Assembly (NCBI GenBank): GCA_963668545.1
Contig: OY764868.1
Location: 2,542,001 to 2,606,000, forward strand
Source of the DNA: G963662265 sp963668545
Lineage (GTDB): Bacteria; Spirochaetota; Spirochaetia; CADAEX01
DNA: 64,000 nucleotides
Direction of reading: 5' to 3'
Under the pieces are notes generated by a model. It ran no database searches, was not told where the DNA came from, and saw nothing but the letters and a program-made list of their open reading frames with translations. Below, piece after piece: positions 52,474 through 60,800 of this stretch (positions are counted from its first letter, which is position 1; every line of letters starts with the position of its first letter). Made by a program: the position numbers and the translations under genes.

Positions 52474-54183
52474 TTACATGGCAAATCCTGTATCCACACT
52501 CAAGTCCACAAATCCCTCAGGGGGAAGACCGAAACCGCTGTAGTTGAGATGGCGGAGGGTTGAAATCCTGTAATCATGAAGGTTCATTTTAAGCCACTTG
52601 AATTCCTCCTCTGTCATATCACCTTTCAGGTATTTAAGCATGATAAGCATTGTCTCATAACGCCCTTCAGTAAGGTTGGATATGAGGTAATCCTTTCTGT
52701 CCTCCAGGTATGATTCAAGAATGCCGAAGTCAACAGGTGTTGTAAATTCATCAAACTCCACCCTCTGCCAAAGCCTTGAAATATAGGACGGATTATCATC
52801 TGCAAGAGGCTGCCTTACAATTATCTGCCTTGAATGATATACATTGTCATACATTTTACTCTGCTGGTATCTCATCCGGCTTCTCATATCGATTCCGGCT
52901 TCATAGAACAGGCTGTAGAATTCATGCCAGTTGTAAAGCCCTTCTGTTCTGCTGCTCGGTTCATCCCTGTAGATGAGTGATTTGGGACACTTGGGAAAAC
53001 CGTACACCCATTCGGTATAGTAGGAATTCCCTTCTGACCCGAGAGGCCTGGGTATATGAGGGTAACTGTATTCCCCGGCTGATATAAATGCATCCTCAAG
53101 CTTCTTTACGATGAAATGGCGGGCAAAATGATCAAATCCCGAATAGAATGTATTTCCATGCCTCAGGTTCATCTTTGCAACAGGGAATTCCTGCAGCGTA
53201 TAGATAATCCCGTCAATAGACCTGAATCCGGACCTTATTTCAAGATCAAGGGAATACTCTGAATTCGACTTGATCCTCTTTGAAAATGCAAGGTCCTTTA
53301 TATTCCGCCCTATTCTGTAGTTAATCGTCCTTGTCTTGCAGGTTTCAAGTTCTTCTATGTGGCAGTGATGCAGCTTGCTCATATGGCTTGTTGTTGACTT
53401 CCTGTAATCAAAAACAAGTTCACTGAGACGGTCAATCTTTTTATAATCTGCCGGCAGTGAGGAGCTCATCAGAAACTGGAGCATGAGCTGCATCATTTCA
53501 AAACGCTCCTCCTTGAGATATTTTTTCAGATCCGACTTGTAGTCATTAAGGTATTTTTCAAGTTTGTAAAAATCTATATGAAGACTCTCTGAACCGAAGT
53601 CTATCCTTTTCCACAGCTTGGTAAGCTGTTCCTCTGTATCTGTAACCCTCGGCTCAAGCATTACAATGTTCTTGATATAATATCCGTCTGTATCTACTGT
53701 ATCGTCAAAGAAACCTACACCGGCCTGATCAAAGCAGCCGGAAGCCTTGTCCCATTCATCAACCTTTACAGGGAACCATTTCTCATAATCATCATCGTAG
53801 AACTGGGGATAATAGCCCTCATCTCCGAATACCCATTCATAGTAATAGATCCCGTCTACATCTGACCCGAGAGGACGGGGGACATGGGAAAACCGGTATC
53901 TTCCCGACCTGAAAAAGAAATCATCCAGCTTTTTAATAAGGGCATGCCTGAAAAAAACACCCAGCGCAGACAGTGTCTGCTTGTTACTGAGGCTTTCAAG
54001 TGTTATATCTGAATTGGGATTGTTTATTTTTTTAAGATCAGTACCCCTTGGGATTCTGCAGGCTGCCACAAAATCCTTTTCCGTTGTTATTACCCCGCCA
54101 AGTCCGGGGAAAATATTTCTTATCTGTATATGGACCTCTGCAGAACCGCCGTAGCCTCCGCAGCAAATTGTTTCTATTCCCAT
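52474..54183 (-). CDS. Internally duplicated 569-residue protein of unknown family
   Basis: The soluble protein has two tandem copies of a domain of about 190 residues (about 77-268 and 353-548). Each begins with a block like FARHFIVKKLEDAF, continues with HVPRPLGS or HIPRPLGS, then YYEWVFG or YTEWVYG, and ends with LTKLWKRIDF or ISRLWQRVEF and a helical tail (FDYRKSTTSHM; LHDYRISTLRH). The EWV(F/Y)G block recalls the hinge of kinase-like phosphotransferases, but no Lys/Asp catalytic set is evident. The N-terminus ICCGGYGGS has two Cys. A strong promoter ends 7 bases before the ATG with no ribosome site. No known family is recognised. Confidence 0.75.
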   Translation of the reverse strand: MGIETICCGGYGGSAEVHIQIRNIFPGLGGVITTEKDFVAACRIPRGTDLKKINNPNSDITLESLSNKQTLSALGVFFRHALIKKLDDFFFRSGRYRFSHVPRPLGSDVDGIYYYEWVFGDEGYYPQFYDDDYEKWFPVKVDEWDKASGCFDQAGVGFFDDTVDTDGYYIKNIVMLEPRVTDTEEQLTKLWKRIDFGSESLHIDFYKLEKYLNDYKSDLKKYLKEERFEMMQLMLQFLMSSSLPADYKKIDRLSELVFDYRKSTTSHMSKLHHCHIEELETCKTRTINYRIGRNIKDLAFSKRIKSNSEYSLDLEIRSGFRSIDGIIYTLQEFPVAKMNLRHGNTFYSGFDHFARHFIVKKLEDAFISAGEYSYPHIPRPLGSEGNSYYTEWVYGFPKCPKSLIYRDEPSSRTEGLYNWHEFYSLFYEAGIDMRSRMRYQQSKMYDNVYHSRQIIVRQPLADDNPSYISRLWQRVEFDEFTTPVDFGILESYLEDRKDYLISNLTEGRYETMLIMLKYLKGDMTEEEFKWLKMNLHDYRISTLRHLNYSGFGLPPEGFVDLSVDTGFAM

Positions 54184-54190
54184 GAAACTA

Positions 54191-54219
54191 AGAATATTAT
54201 CAGCTCCGGTTTAAGTCAA
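54191..54219 (-). promoter_or_regulatory. Promoter of the duplicated unknown gene, leaderless geometry
   Basis: On the minus strand TTGACT (54219-54214), 17 bases, TATTCT (54196-54191), then 7 bases to the ATG at 54183. Confidence 0.75.
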
Positions 54220-54371
54220 GGAAATGATTTTTTTATCATTATGCGGTAAGCAGGGAAAGCCATTTTCAGAAGGATATTAAAAATTTCAGATCCGTTTGAA
54301 TATATTTAGAAGGACTGATTATCACATTGGAGAACAGTCAGGTTTATCTTCCCCATAATAATGGATAATCG

Positions 54372-55457
54372 TCATAAATTTTTTAAAAAATCAACAATAT
54401 CACCGGCAGAAGGAGGACATCCTTTAACATATCTGTCAAAATTACTGCAGCAGTCACCTATTCCAATGCCGTTATTTTTAGACCTTTTATTGCTGAAATA
54501 CCGGCCTATATATATCCTTGAGTCTATAATGGACAATTCATTATTTTCCCTCATTCTGGAAAGAGCATGTACAAGGCCGGCATAACAGCCGGGGCAGGCT
54601 TCCTTTTCATAAACAAATTTGGAAAACCTTATTTTTTTTATCGTTTTTATCCCTTCAGAATCATTGTTTTTATTAAGTTCAATAATGTTTTTTTTGTTCA
54701 GCTTGCTGCTTCCCTCACCAAGTTTTTCAGACATGGTAATATAATCAATTTCCCTTACTGGAATTCCCATAAGCGAAGCGCAATAAGAATCAACAAGAAC
54801 CGGATCAAGTCCTCCCAGTATCCTGTTAAGGTTTACAGGTGTGCCGCCCTCTTCAAAATCAAGATCCCCTTCAATACTGTCAACAATTATCAAATCTGAT
54901 TTCAGTATACTGTTAACAACTGATATTGATTCATGAACACCCAGTTGAGAAAACCTCCGTTTCTCGGCATTCGGAACACATCCGGCCATATTTGAAAGTG
55001 AAGCAGACATTTTTATCCTGCTGTCCCCCTTGAGTACAGGGACATTAATCATGAAATCAACTCCAAGAGCTTCGCTGCATACAAATATAGTCCTCCCGGA
55101 AGTTTTCACCGGAATACTTGAATCTTTCTGAAGATCAACAAGTTTAATGCAGTTCCTTTCAGCTATATCCCGGTACCCGCATATTTTAAAAACCTTCTCA
55201 GTACTTTCTGATTCACAGGAGCCTCCGAGAATTATGATATTTTTGAAGTCTTTTAATTTAAGATAGTAAATTATAGCATCTATAATTCCCGGATCAGTTG
55301 TAGCACCGGTTTCAGAGGTTTTTGCAAATTCAATATTTGGTTTTATGCCGATAACTGCATCTTCAGGAATAAAAGAAGCAGCATTCATATGCTCAAGAAG
55401 CGAAACCGTATTTTCAAACGGTTTACACCCGTAATTAATAAAAACTTTACTGTTCAT
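54372..55457 (-). CDS. DUF362 protein with cysteine-rich C-terminus
   Basis: About 361 residues from ATG 55457 (a GTG one codon earlier is possible). The DUF362 core is clear: DAVIGIKPNIEFAKTSETGA, DFMINVPVLKGDSRIKMSAS and IIVDSIEGDLDFEEGGTPVN. Unlike the protein at 19.2-20.3 kb it has no ferredoxin insert; the tail instead has ACPGCYAGLVHAL and IGIGDCCSNFDRYVKGCPPS, five Cys able to hold a metal or cluster. It is divergent from the NatAB-type ABC genes. Function unknown. Confidence 0.8.
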   Translation of the reverse strand: MNSKVFINYGCKPFENTVSLLEHMNAASFIPEDAVIGIKPNIEFAKTSETGATTDPGIIDAIIYYLKLKDFKNIIILGGSCESESTEKVFKICGYRDIAERNCIKLVDLQKDSSIPVKTSGRTIFVCSEALGVDFMINVPVLKGDSRIKMSASLSNMAGCVPNAEKRRFSQLGVHESISVVNSILKSDLIIVDSIEGDLDFEEGGTPVNLNRILGGLDPVLVDSYCASLMGIPVREIDYITMSEKLGEGSSKLNKKNIIELNKNNDSEGIKTIKKIRFSKFVYEKEACPGCYAGLVHALSRMRENNELSIIDSRIYIGRYFSNKRSKNNGIGIGDCCSNFDRYVKGCPPSAGDIVDFLKNL

Positions 55458-55480
55458 CACTTTAACTCATTTAACATTTT

Positions 55481-55509
55481 TTATTATCTGATAAAAAATA
55501 ATTATTCAA
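55481..55509 (-). promoter_or_regulatory. Promoter of the second DUF362 gene
   Basis: On the minus strand TTGAAT (55509-55504), 17 bases, TAATAA (55486-55481), giving a leader of about 17-20 bases. Confidence 0.6.
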
Positions 55510-55673
55510 ATAATAACTTTATTTTATTCCAGTATCCCACCGGGAAAGGATGCTGTCAAGAAAAAAACAGGTTGGTTCCTGTTGAGGTTTTTATGCACTG
55601 GAATTTTAATCAACTGATCATATATAATCATTTACAGTCTGAGCTGCTGAAATTAAACAATACAGGGATAAAA

Positions 55674-56402
55674 TTGATACAGATAGAAAACATTTCCAGG
55701 AGTTTTAAAAAATCGAACATAAAGGCACTCTCCGGCGTCACATTTAACGTTGAAAAGGGGGAATCTGTTGCCCTCCTGGGAGAAAACGGGGCAGGCAAAA
55801 CAACACTGATAAGAATTATTTCAACAATTCTGAAGCAGGACTCAGGAAAATGTACAATCAACAGTTTCTGCTCACTCAGGGAACCTGATATGGTAAGGAA
55901 AAGCATAGGAATCCTTCAGGGGGGGGAATCAGGTCTTTACGACAGGCTGACAGCCTGGGAGAACATAGAATACTTCGGTCTTCTCCACCAGGTGAAAAAA
56001 GAAACAATTCACAAAAGGATAAAGCTTTTTACAGAGATACTTGAGATGGAGGATTTTATTCACAGGAGAAGCGGAACATTTTCAAAGGGGATGAAGCAGA
56101 AAACAGCGATTGCAAGATCCCTTATCCATGATCCTGAAATTGTGATACTTGATGAACCAACATCCGGGCTTGACCTGAGTGCATCAAAAAAAGTTCAGGA
56201 TTTCATCCTTTATATGAAGGAAAATGGAAAATCCATCCTTTTCTCGAGCCACAATATGCCGGAAATAATGAAAGTCTCAGACAGGCTTGTCATTATGCAT
56301 AAAGGTAAAATTATTGATTCCGGGACAAGAAATGAGCTTGAAACAAGATACAAAATGGATATGGAAAACACGTTTCACTTCCTTACAGGGGAAAGAAGAT
56401 GA
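55674..56402 (+). CDS. natA: ABC transporter ATP-binding protein (NatA-like)
   Basis: 242 residues from TTG 55674, chosen because AGGGA lies 5 bases upstream and the protein then starts with IQIENISRSFK as ABC domains do; the frame is open further upstream, with an ATG at 55593. Walker A: LLGENGAGKTTLIRI. Signature: TFSKGMKQKTAIARSL. Walker B: IVILDEPTSGLDLS. H-loop: FSSHNMPEI. It overlaps the permease gene by ATGA. Similar NatA/NatB pairs export Na+; other substrates are possible. Confidence 0.85.
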   Translation: MIQIENISRSFKKSNIKALSGVTFNVEKGESVALLGENGAGKTTLIRIISTILKQDSGKCTINSFCSLREPDMVRKSIGILQGGESGLYDRLTAWENIEYFGLLHQVKKETIHKRIKLFTEILEMEDFIHRRSGTFSKGMKQKTAIARSLIHDPEIVILDEPTSGLDLSASKKVQDFILYMKENGKSILFSSHNMPEIMKVSDRLVIMHKGKIIDSGTRNELETRYKMDMENTFHFLTGERR

Positions 56403-57532
56403 ACATAAAAACTGTATCTGTCATCTTCAGAAAAGAGCTTAAAGAGACTCTCCGTGATAAACGATCATTTTTTATTTCAGTAATATTTCCTGTCATACTT
56501 TTTCCCCTTATTTTCAGTGTACTTGATGCAAATATCAGGAAAGCCAATACCAGGATCAGGGACAGCTTTGAAATAGGACTTGATGAAAAGAAAGGAGCTT
56601 TTGCCGGAGATTTTCTACTGTCGCAGAACAGGTTCACTATTGAAAAAAACAGCCCCTACAGCAAACTTAAGGAGGGCAAGGTCTATGCAGTAGTCAAATC
56701 TGATGTTGCCTCTGCAAACCGGGAAATAACAATCATTTTTGACAATTCAAGGCAGCAGTCAATAACAGCTGCAGCAGAACTGGCAGCGCTTTTCAAGGCT
56801 GTATCAGAATCCGGGCCTGTAGGAAGAAGTTCAGGTTTCATATTCAGGCAGGAGACTCTTTACAGCAGCAGTACAGGAAGCAGCATGCTTATTTTATCCA
56901 CACTTCTCCCTTTTCTGATGTTTGTATTTGCCGCTTTAAGCCCTGTGGCTCTTGCATCAGATACCGGTGCAGGGGAAAAGGAAAGATATACGATTGAACC
57001 GCTGCTGGCAACACCTGCTGCAAAAACTGAAATTCTCGCGGGAAAATACCTCTGCCTGAATGTAATGGGATTAATCGGAACTGTTGCATTTGCTGCAGGT
57101 ATAATAATATCGACAATACTCACCCCGGATGTTTTCGGATTTGAAAAGCTGGAAATCTATTTAAATCTCTCTTCTGCAGTACTGCTTTTCATCTCTGCAG
57201 TATTTCTTACAATGCTTTTCAGCTCCGCAGAACTGCTTCTGAGCCTTGCAGCAAGATCGCCAAAAGAAGCACAGATACTTTTCCTCCCCCTCATGATGGT
57301 TACAATGACAGCAGGATACAGCACATCTGTAATTGATCCCCTTAATATAGAGAATATCTACAGGCATATACCTTTATTGAACATAAGCATACTGATAAAA
57401 GAATTCTCACTTAATATACTGGATTTCAGATCATCTGCACTGACTTTTACATGGGTAATAATTTATATATCCATATGCCTTCTGTTTTCAAAAGTCCTGA
57501 TTTCAAGGGAAACCATAGTCAGGAGAGAATAA
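56399..57532 (+). CDS. natB: ABC-2 type permease (NatB-like)
   Basis: The 377-residue permease has an N-terminal helix (FFISVIFPVILFPLIFSVL), a large extracytoplasmic domain (about residues 45-150), then five C-terminal helices. VIFRKELKETLRDKRSFFI and GEKERYTIEPLLATPAAKTEILAGKYL are hallmark NatB/ABC-2 blocks; the latter contacts the ATPase. With the overlapping natA it forms a complete exporter, probably of Na+ or a small amphiphile. The Na+-rich gene set nearby (NQR, NhaC) makes Na+ plausible but not proven. Confidence 0.85.
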   Translation: MNIKTVSVIFRKELKETLRDKRSFFISVIFPVILFPLIFSVLDANIRKANTRIRDSFEIGLDEKKGAFAGDFLLSQNRFTIEKNSPYSKLKEGKVYAVVKSDVASANREITIIFDNSRQQSITAAAELAALFKAVSESGPVGRSSGFIFRQETLYSSSTGSSMLILSTLLPFLMFVFAALSPVALASDTGAGEKERYTIEPLLATPAAKTEILAGKYLCLNVMGLIGTVAFAAGIIISTILTPDVFGFEKLEIYLNLSSAVLLFISAVFLTMLFSSAELLLSLAARSPKEAQILFLPLMMVTMTAGYSTSVIDPLNIENIYRHIPLLNISILIKEFSLNILDFRSSALTFTWVIIYISICLLFSKVLISRETIVRRE

Positions 57533-57631
57533 TTCTGAATTTTTCCTGATATTAAAAAATTAATATTTATTCTTTCAAAAAAAATAAATTATGTAATATA
57601 ATACAGACAAAGAATATAAACCGGAGGGAAT

Positions 57632-57688
57632 ATGCTTTATCTGCTTCTTTGTGTTATTGCAGTGATCATTATCATAAGAATGGTCTAA
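57632..57688 (+). CDS. 18-residue single-helix membrane peptide
   Basis: ATG 57632 opens an 18-codon frame ending at TAA 57688. The product MLYLLLCVIAVIIIIRMV is wholly hydrophobic apart from one Arg near the end, enough for one membrane helix. GGAGGG lies 5 bases upstream, one of the best ribosome sites in the window. A TATAAT (57597-57602) precedes it and a strong terminator follows at 57742-57777, so it looks like an independent transcription unit. It could be a small membrane regulator, type I toxin or leader peptide; function unknown. Confidence 0.5.
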   Translation: MLYLLLCVIAVIIIIRMV

Positions 57689-57741
57689 TACTATCAACAT
57701 GCGGATTATAATCCGGGCTGTTACTCATTCCTCATTCTTCC

Positions 57742-57777
57742 CCTGTATTTACAATAAAATAAATACAGGTCTTTTTT
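57742..57777 (+). terminator. Terminator after the small membrane peptide
   Basis: CCTGTATTTA and TAAATACAGG form a perfect 10-base stem with loop CAATAAAA, followed by TCTTTTTT. A separate loopless palindrome, CGGATTATAATCCG (57702-57715), lies upstream. Confidence 0.85.
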
Positions 57778-57839
57778 ACAGAAATTTCATATTGTCAATT
57801 TTAAAGACTCTTTTTCCGAAAACTGAAATATAGGCATAA

Positions 57840-57867
57840 TTGCATGATTCAGTAAGCTGTATATAAT
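57840..57867 (+). promoter_or_regulatory. Promoter of the SGNH hydrolase gene
   Basis: TTGCAT (57840-57845), 16 bases, TATAAT (57862-57867), then AGGAG and ATG 57899. Confidence 0.7.
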
Positions 57868-57898
57868 TTATAACAGGTTATCAATTCAGGAGCAGAAT

Positions 57899-58540
57899 AT
57901 GCAGATTCCCGGTAAAGGAGCATCTGACAAGGAAATAACAATACTCTGTTTCGGTTCATCATCAACCTGGGGATATGACCCTGAATCAGGGGCAAGGTTT
58001 CCGGAAGATACAAGATGGCCCTGCATAATGAAGTCTGAACTGGGAAGCAGCTGTACAATTATTGAAGAAGGGCTCAGCGGAAGAACAGTCCTCGACCACA
58101 TACCGGGGAAGCACCCGGCAAACGGACACCAGTACCTGATATCACTTCTGGGAAAAACCGATTTTGATTTTATCATCATATTTCTCGGGATAAACGATCT
58201 TTTTGCAAACCGTGAGGAATCAGTAAAACATATAACAGCTGGTATTGAAAAAATGGTCCATAGAATCAAGATAGAAAAACCCGGGGCAGATATAATCATC
58301 ATATCTCCTCCCCAGATTAACGGAGATTTTGAAGCGGCCTATATTTACCAGATCGAAGTTGAGAAATCACGCAGATTTTCACATGAGATCAAGCATATGG
58401 CATCTCACAACAACTGCTACTTTGTTGATGCTGATAAAATTGTAAAAAACAGCGAAATCGACGGTATACACTTCAGCGGAAGTGATCATATCAGGCTTGG
58501 AAAATACATGGCTGATTTCATCAAGCTGAGCATACAATAA
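57899..58540 (+). CDS. SGNH/GDSL-family hydrolase
   Basis: The 213-residue protein has the four SGNH blocks: LCFGSSSTWGYDPESG (block I; Ser replaces Asp of GDS), EEGLSGRT (block II Gly), FLGINDL (block III Asn) and DGIHFSGSDHIRLG (block V Asp and His). There is no signal peptide, so it is cytoplasmic. Family members are esterases, arylesterases or acetyl hydrolases. It stands as a single gene with its own promoter and a good AGGAG ribosome site. The substrate is unknown. Confidence 0.88.
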   Translation: MQIPGKGASDKEITILCFGSSSTWGYDPESGARFPEDTRWPCIMKSELGSSCTIIEEGLSGRTVLDHIPGKHPANGHQYLISLLGKTDFDFIIIFLGINDLFANREESVKHITAGIEKMVHRIKIEKPGADIIIISPPQINGDFEAAYIYQIEVEKSRRFSHEIKHMASHNNCYFVDADKIVKNSEIDGIHFSGSDHIRLGKYMADFIKLSIQ

Positions 58541-58702
58541 ATACATTTATACTGATTGATCCGCATATATTAACGCTATTAAAAATTACATTTATGAATG
58601 AACTTCATTTTTTCCTGATTGACCGGACTGGTTTCCCCATTTACTATATATATTTATTACTATATATTATATAAAATATTTACGCGGTACGAAGGAAAGA
58701 TA

Positions 58703-59185
58703 ATGAAGTCAATAATAAGCAGCAGGAGATTCATACAGGCGGCAACAGGATTGGCCGTTTTCATGGTAATCTCCTATTACCCTGACGGCCTCTGGTATAT
58801 ACTTATAGGGGGAAGCCTTACCGGTATTGTTTTCGGAAAGGTATTCTGCAGATGGATGTGCCCAATGGGTTTTATTATGGAACTCATGATGAAGGGAAGT
58901 AAGGATGAAAGAGCTTCACATCTGTATAATTACCATAAAATGGGATGTCCCATAGCATGGATAAGCGGCCTGCTGAACAGGGTAAGTTTTTTTAAAATAA
59001 AAAGGGATTCAAAAAGCTGCCTCAACTGCGGATTATGCGACAAAACATGTTATATCGCTTCCATCAATCCGAAATACAGCCTTTATAAAAAGAACAAGCT
59101 TGATCCCGGAGAAAATTTCAGCTGCTCAAAATGTCTTGAATGCGTATCAGTATGCCCTAACAACAGTCTCAAATACGGCAGATAA
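58703..59185 (+). CDS. Short NapH-like membrane Fe-S protein
   Basis: 160 residues from ATG 58703 behind AAGGA; the frame is open upstream but only here is a ribosome site placed. One or two N-terminal helices (FIQAATGLAVFMVISYYPDG; WYILIGGSLTGIVFGKV) precede CRWMCPMGFI, the CxxxCP motif of NapH/NosR proteins. Two [4Fe-4S] sites follow: CLNCGLCDKTC and CSKCLECVSVCP. Full NapH-like proteins have four helices and about 260-290 residues, so this is a compact version. It may pass electrons across or along the membrane; no partner gene is adjacent. Confidence 0.8.
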   Translation: MKSIISSRRFIQAATGLAVFMVISYYPDGLWYILIGGSLTGIVFGKVFCRWMCPMGFIMELMMKGSKDERASHLYNYHKMGCPIAWISGLLNRVSFFKIKRDSKSCLNCGLCDKTCYIASINPKYSLYKKNKLDPGENFSCSKCLECVSVCPNNSLKYGR

Positions 59186-59265
59186 ATACCAGACAGTAAA
59201 AAACTGTTTTGCACACTGTAAATATCATCATATAATGTTACTTGTTATTCAATTGTAAATAATAA

Positions 59266-59362
59266 TTGACTTATATATCGGGAACATATAATATATAAGG
59301 TTTGCCATATTTGGCAGACAACGTTTTTATTAAAAAAGCACTGAATTTTTAAAAAAATTCAG
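59266..59362 (+). promoter_or_regulatory. Promoter and leader structures of the FadL-type porin gene
   Basis: TTGACT (59266-59271), 17 bases, TAATAT (59289-59294). Just downstream TGCCA-TATT-TGGCA (59303-59316) could be an operator. The leader then holds CTGAATTTTT and AAAAATTCAG (59341-59350, 59353-59362), a 10-base stem, before the ribosome site GAGGAG. Confidence 0.7.
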
Positions 59363-59400
59363 CACTGAAGAGTGTAAATAAAAAAAAGAGGAGTGTACGA

Positions 59401-60636
59401 ATGAAAAGAGTACTGATACTGCTTCTGATGTTTTCAGTTGCAGCATCCCTGTTTGCAGGCGGTGTTGAGAACAAGAACAACATGTCAGCAGGGTACATGA
59501 GAAACCCGAGTAAAAACACAGAAACAGAAAAACCGGATGCAGTATTTTACAACCCGGCAGGGACTGCATACATGGAAGAAGGCCTTTATATTGAGCTGGG
59601 AAACCAGTTTGTATTCAAGGATTATACAAACGATACATCAGACATAGCATTTAATAAAGAGTTCAGCGCAACTGATCCAATACTGTTATACCCGAACGGC
59701 GAGATTGTCTGGAACGCAGGTAATTTTGCCCTTTTCGGAGGACTTAGCATAGTGGCAGGCGGAGGGAAAGCGGAATTTGAAGATGGTTCATATACTTCAA
59801 CTGCAGCACTTTACGCAGCTGGTCCACCTCTGCGAGGACAAGCACATTCACTTGATGCCAGTGCAATTATCATGGGTGAAGTAGTCGGAGGATCATATGC
59901 TATAAATGAATATATTTCTCTTTCAGCTGCAGCCCGTTTCGTCCAGGGGAAAATAACACAGAAAATTACTCTTGACAGTGATCCTGGAATCGGTACTACA
60001 GAACTTGCAGATACAGAAGCCACAGCCAAAGGTGTTGGGGGTGTATTCGGAATTCATGTAAATCCAACTGATAAACTTGATATAGCTCTTCAGTACCAGA
60101 CCATTGTAAAACTTGAATATGAATATGATACTGCTGATGGATTCGCAGCATTTCTTACAGGAATGCAGGTTGCTGAGGGCACAAAATATGACAAGGACAT
60201 CCCTGCAGTATTAAGCGCAGGGGTAGGATATCAGTTACTGGACAATCTGTATTCATCTTTAAGTTTCAACTATTATTTCAATAAAGACGCTGCATTTGAG
60301 ACAGGTGTTAAAAATGGAGAAAATGAGTATGATAATTCCTGGGAAATCGGTGCAGGAGCTGAATATAAAGTCAACGATATGATTGCTGTTTCAGGCGGAG
60401 CACTCTACTCAAAACAGGGATTTGCTGATGACGAGAACTCTGCAGAAGTTCCTATACTTGACAGTATCACACTTGGAGCAGGAGCTGGCCTTACATTTAT
60501 GGAAGACCTTACTGTTGACATCGGTCTGTTCAAACCTATCTATTTTGATGCGGATTATGAAACACCATTTGGAGATATTACTTTGAGTAAAAAACTCTTT
60601 CTAATCGGAATTGGCGTTTCATACAAAGTATTTTAA
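59401..60636 (+). CDS. OMPP1/FadL/TodX-family outer-membrane porin
   Basis: The 411-residue protein has a signal peptide (MKRVLILLLMFSVAASLFAG) and the FadL signature AVFYNPAGTAYMEEGLYIEL near residue 45 (NPAG motif). The rest alternates in barrel-strand fashion (LSAAARFVQGKITQKITLDS; LYSSLSFNYYFNKDAAFE) and ends IGIGVSYKVF with a terminal Phe. FadL-type porins let hydrophobic compounds such as long-chain fatty acids across the outer membrane. It has its own promoter and terminator and is followed by a TetR/RND exporter set, which may handle related hydrophobic molecules. Confidence 0.88.
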   Translation: MKRVLILLLMFSVAASLFAGGVENKNNMSAGYMRNPSKNTETEKPDAVFYNPAGTAYMEEGLYIELGNQFVFKDYTNDTSDIAFNKEFSATDPILLYPNGEIVWNAGNFALFGGLSIVAGGGKAEFEDGSYTSTAALYAAGPPLRGQAHSLDASAIIMGEVVGGSYAINEYISLSAAARFVQGKITQKITLDSDPGIGTTELADTEATAKGVGGVFGIHVNPTDKLDIALQYQTIVKLEYEYDTADGFAAFLTGMQVAEGTKYDKDIPAVLSAGVGYQLLDNLYSSLSFNYYFNKDAAFETGVKNGENEYDNSWEIGAGAEYKVNDMIAVSGGALYSKQGFADDENSAEVPILDSITLGAGAGLTFMEDLTVDIGLFKPIYFDADYETPFGDITLSKKLFLIGIGVSYKVF

Positions 60637-60654
60637 ATTATCTGTAAATATTTC

Positions 60655-60689
60655 AGCCGGGAAGCAGGTATGTTTTCCGGCTTTTTTTA
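60655..60689 (+). terminator. Terminator of the FadL-type gene
   Basis: AGCCGGGAA and TTTCCGGCT form a 9-base stem (one G-T pair), followed by a run of T. Confidence 0.85.
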
Positions 60690-60721
60690 TCCATGTAAAG
60701 ATTTATAAACATTATGTTAAC

Positions 60722-60782
60722 TTGACTTTCCATAATATTCGATATATTTTTGAACAAATGACCCTTTTAGTCAATTTTTCGA
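60722..60782 (+). promoter_or_regulatory. TetR gene promoter with operator, shared with RND gene
   Basis: TTGACT (60722-60727), 17 bases, TATTTT (60745-60750), then an operator TTGAACAAATGAC-N7-GTCAATTTTTCGA. The same layout and nearly the same sequence recur at 61498-61560. Confidence 0.75.
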
Positions 60783-60800
60783 TTTTATAAACGGGGAATA

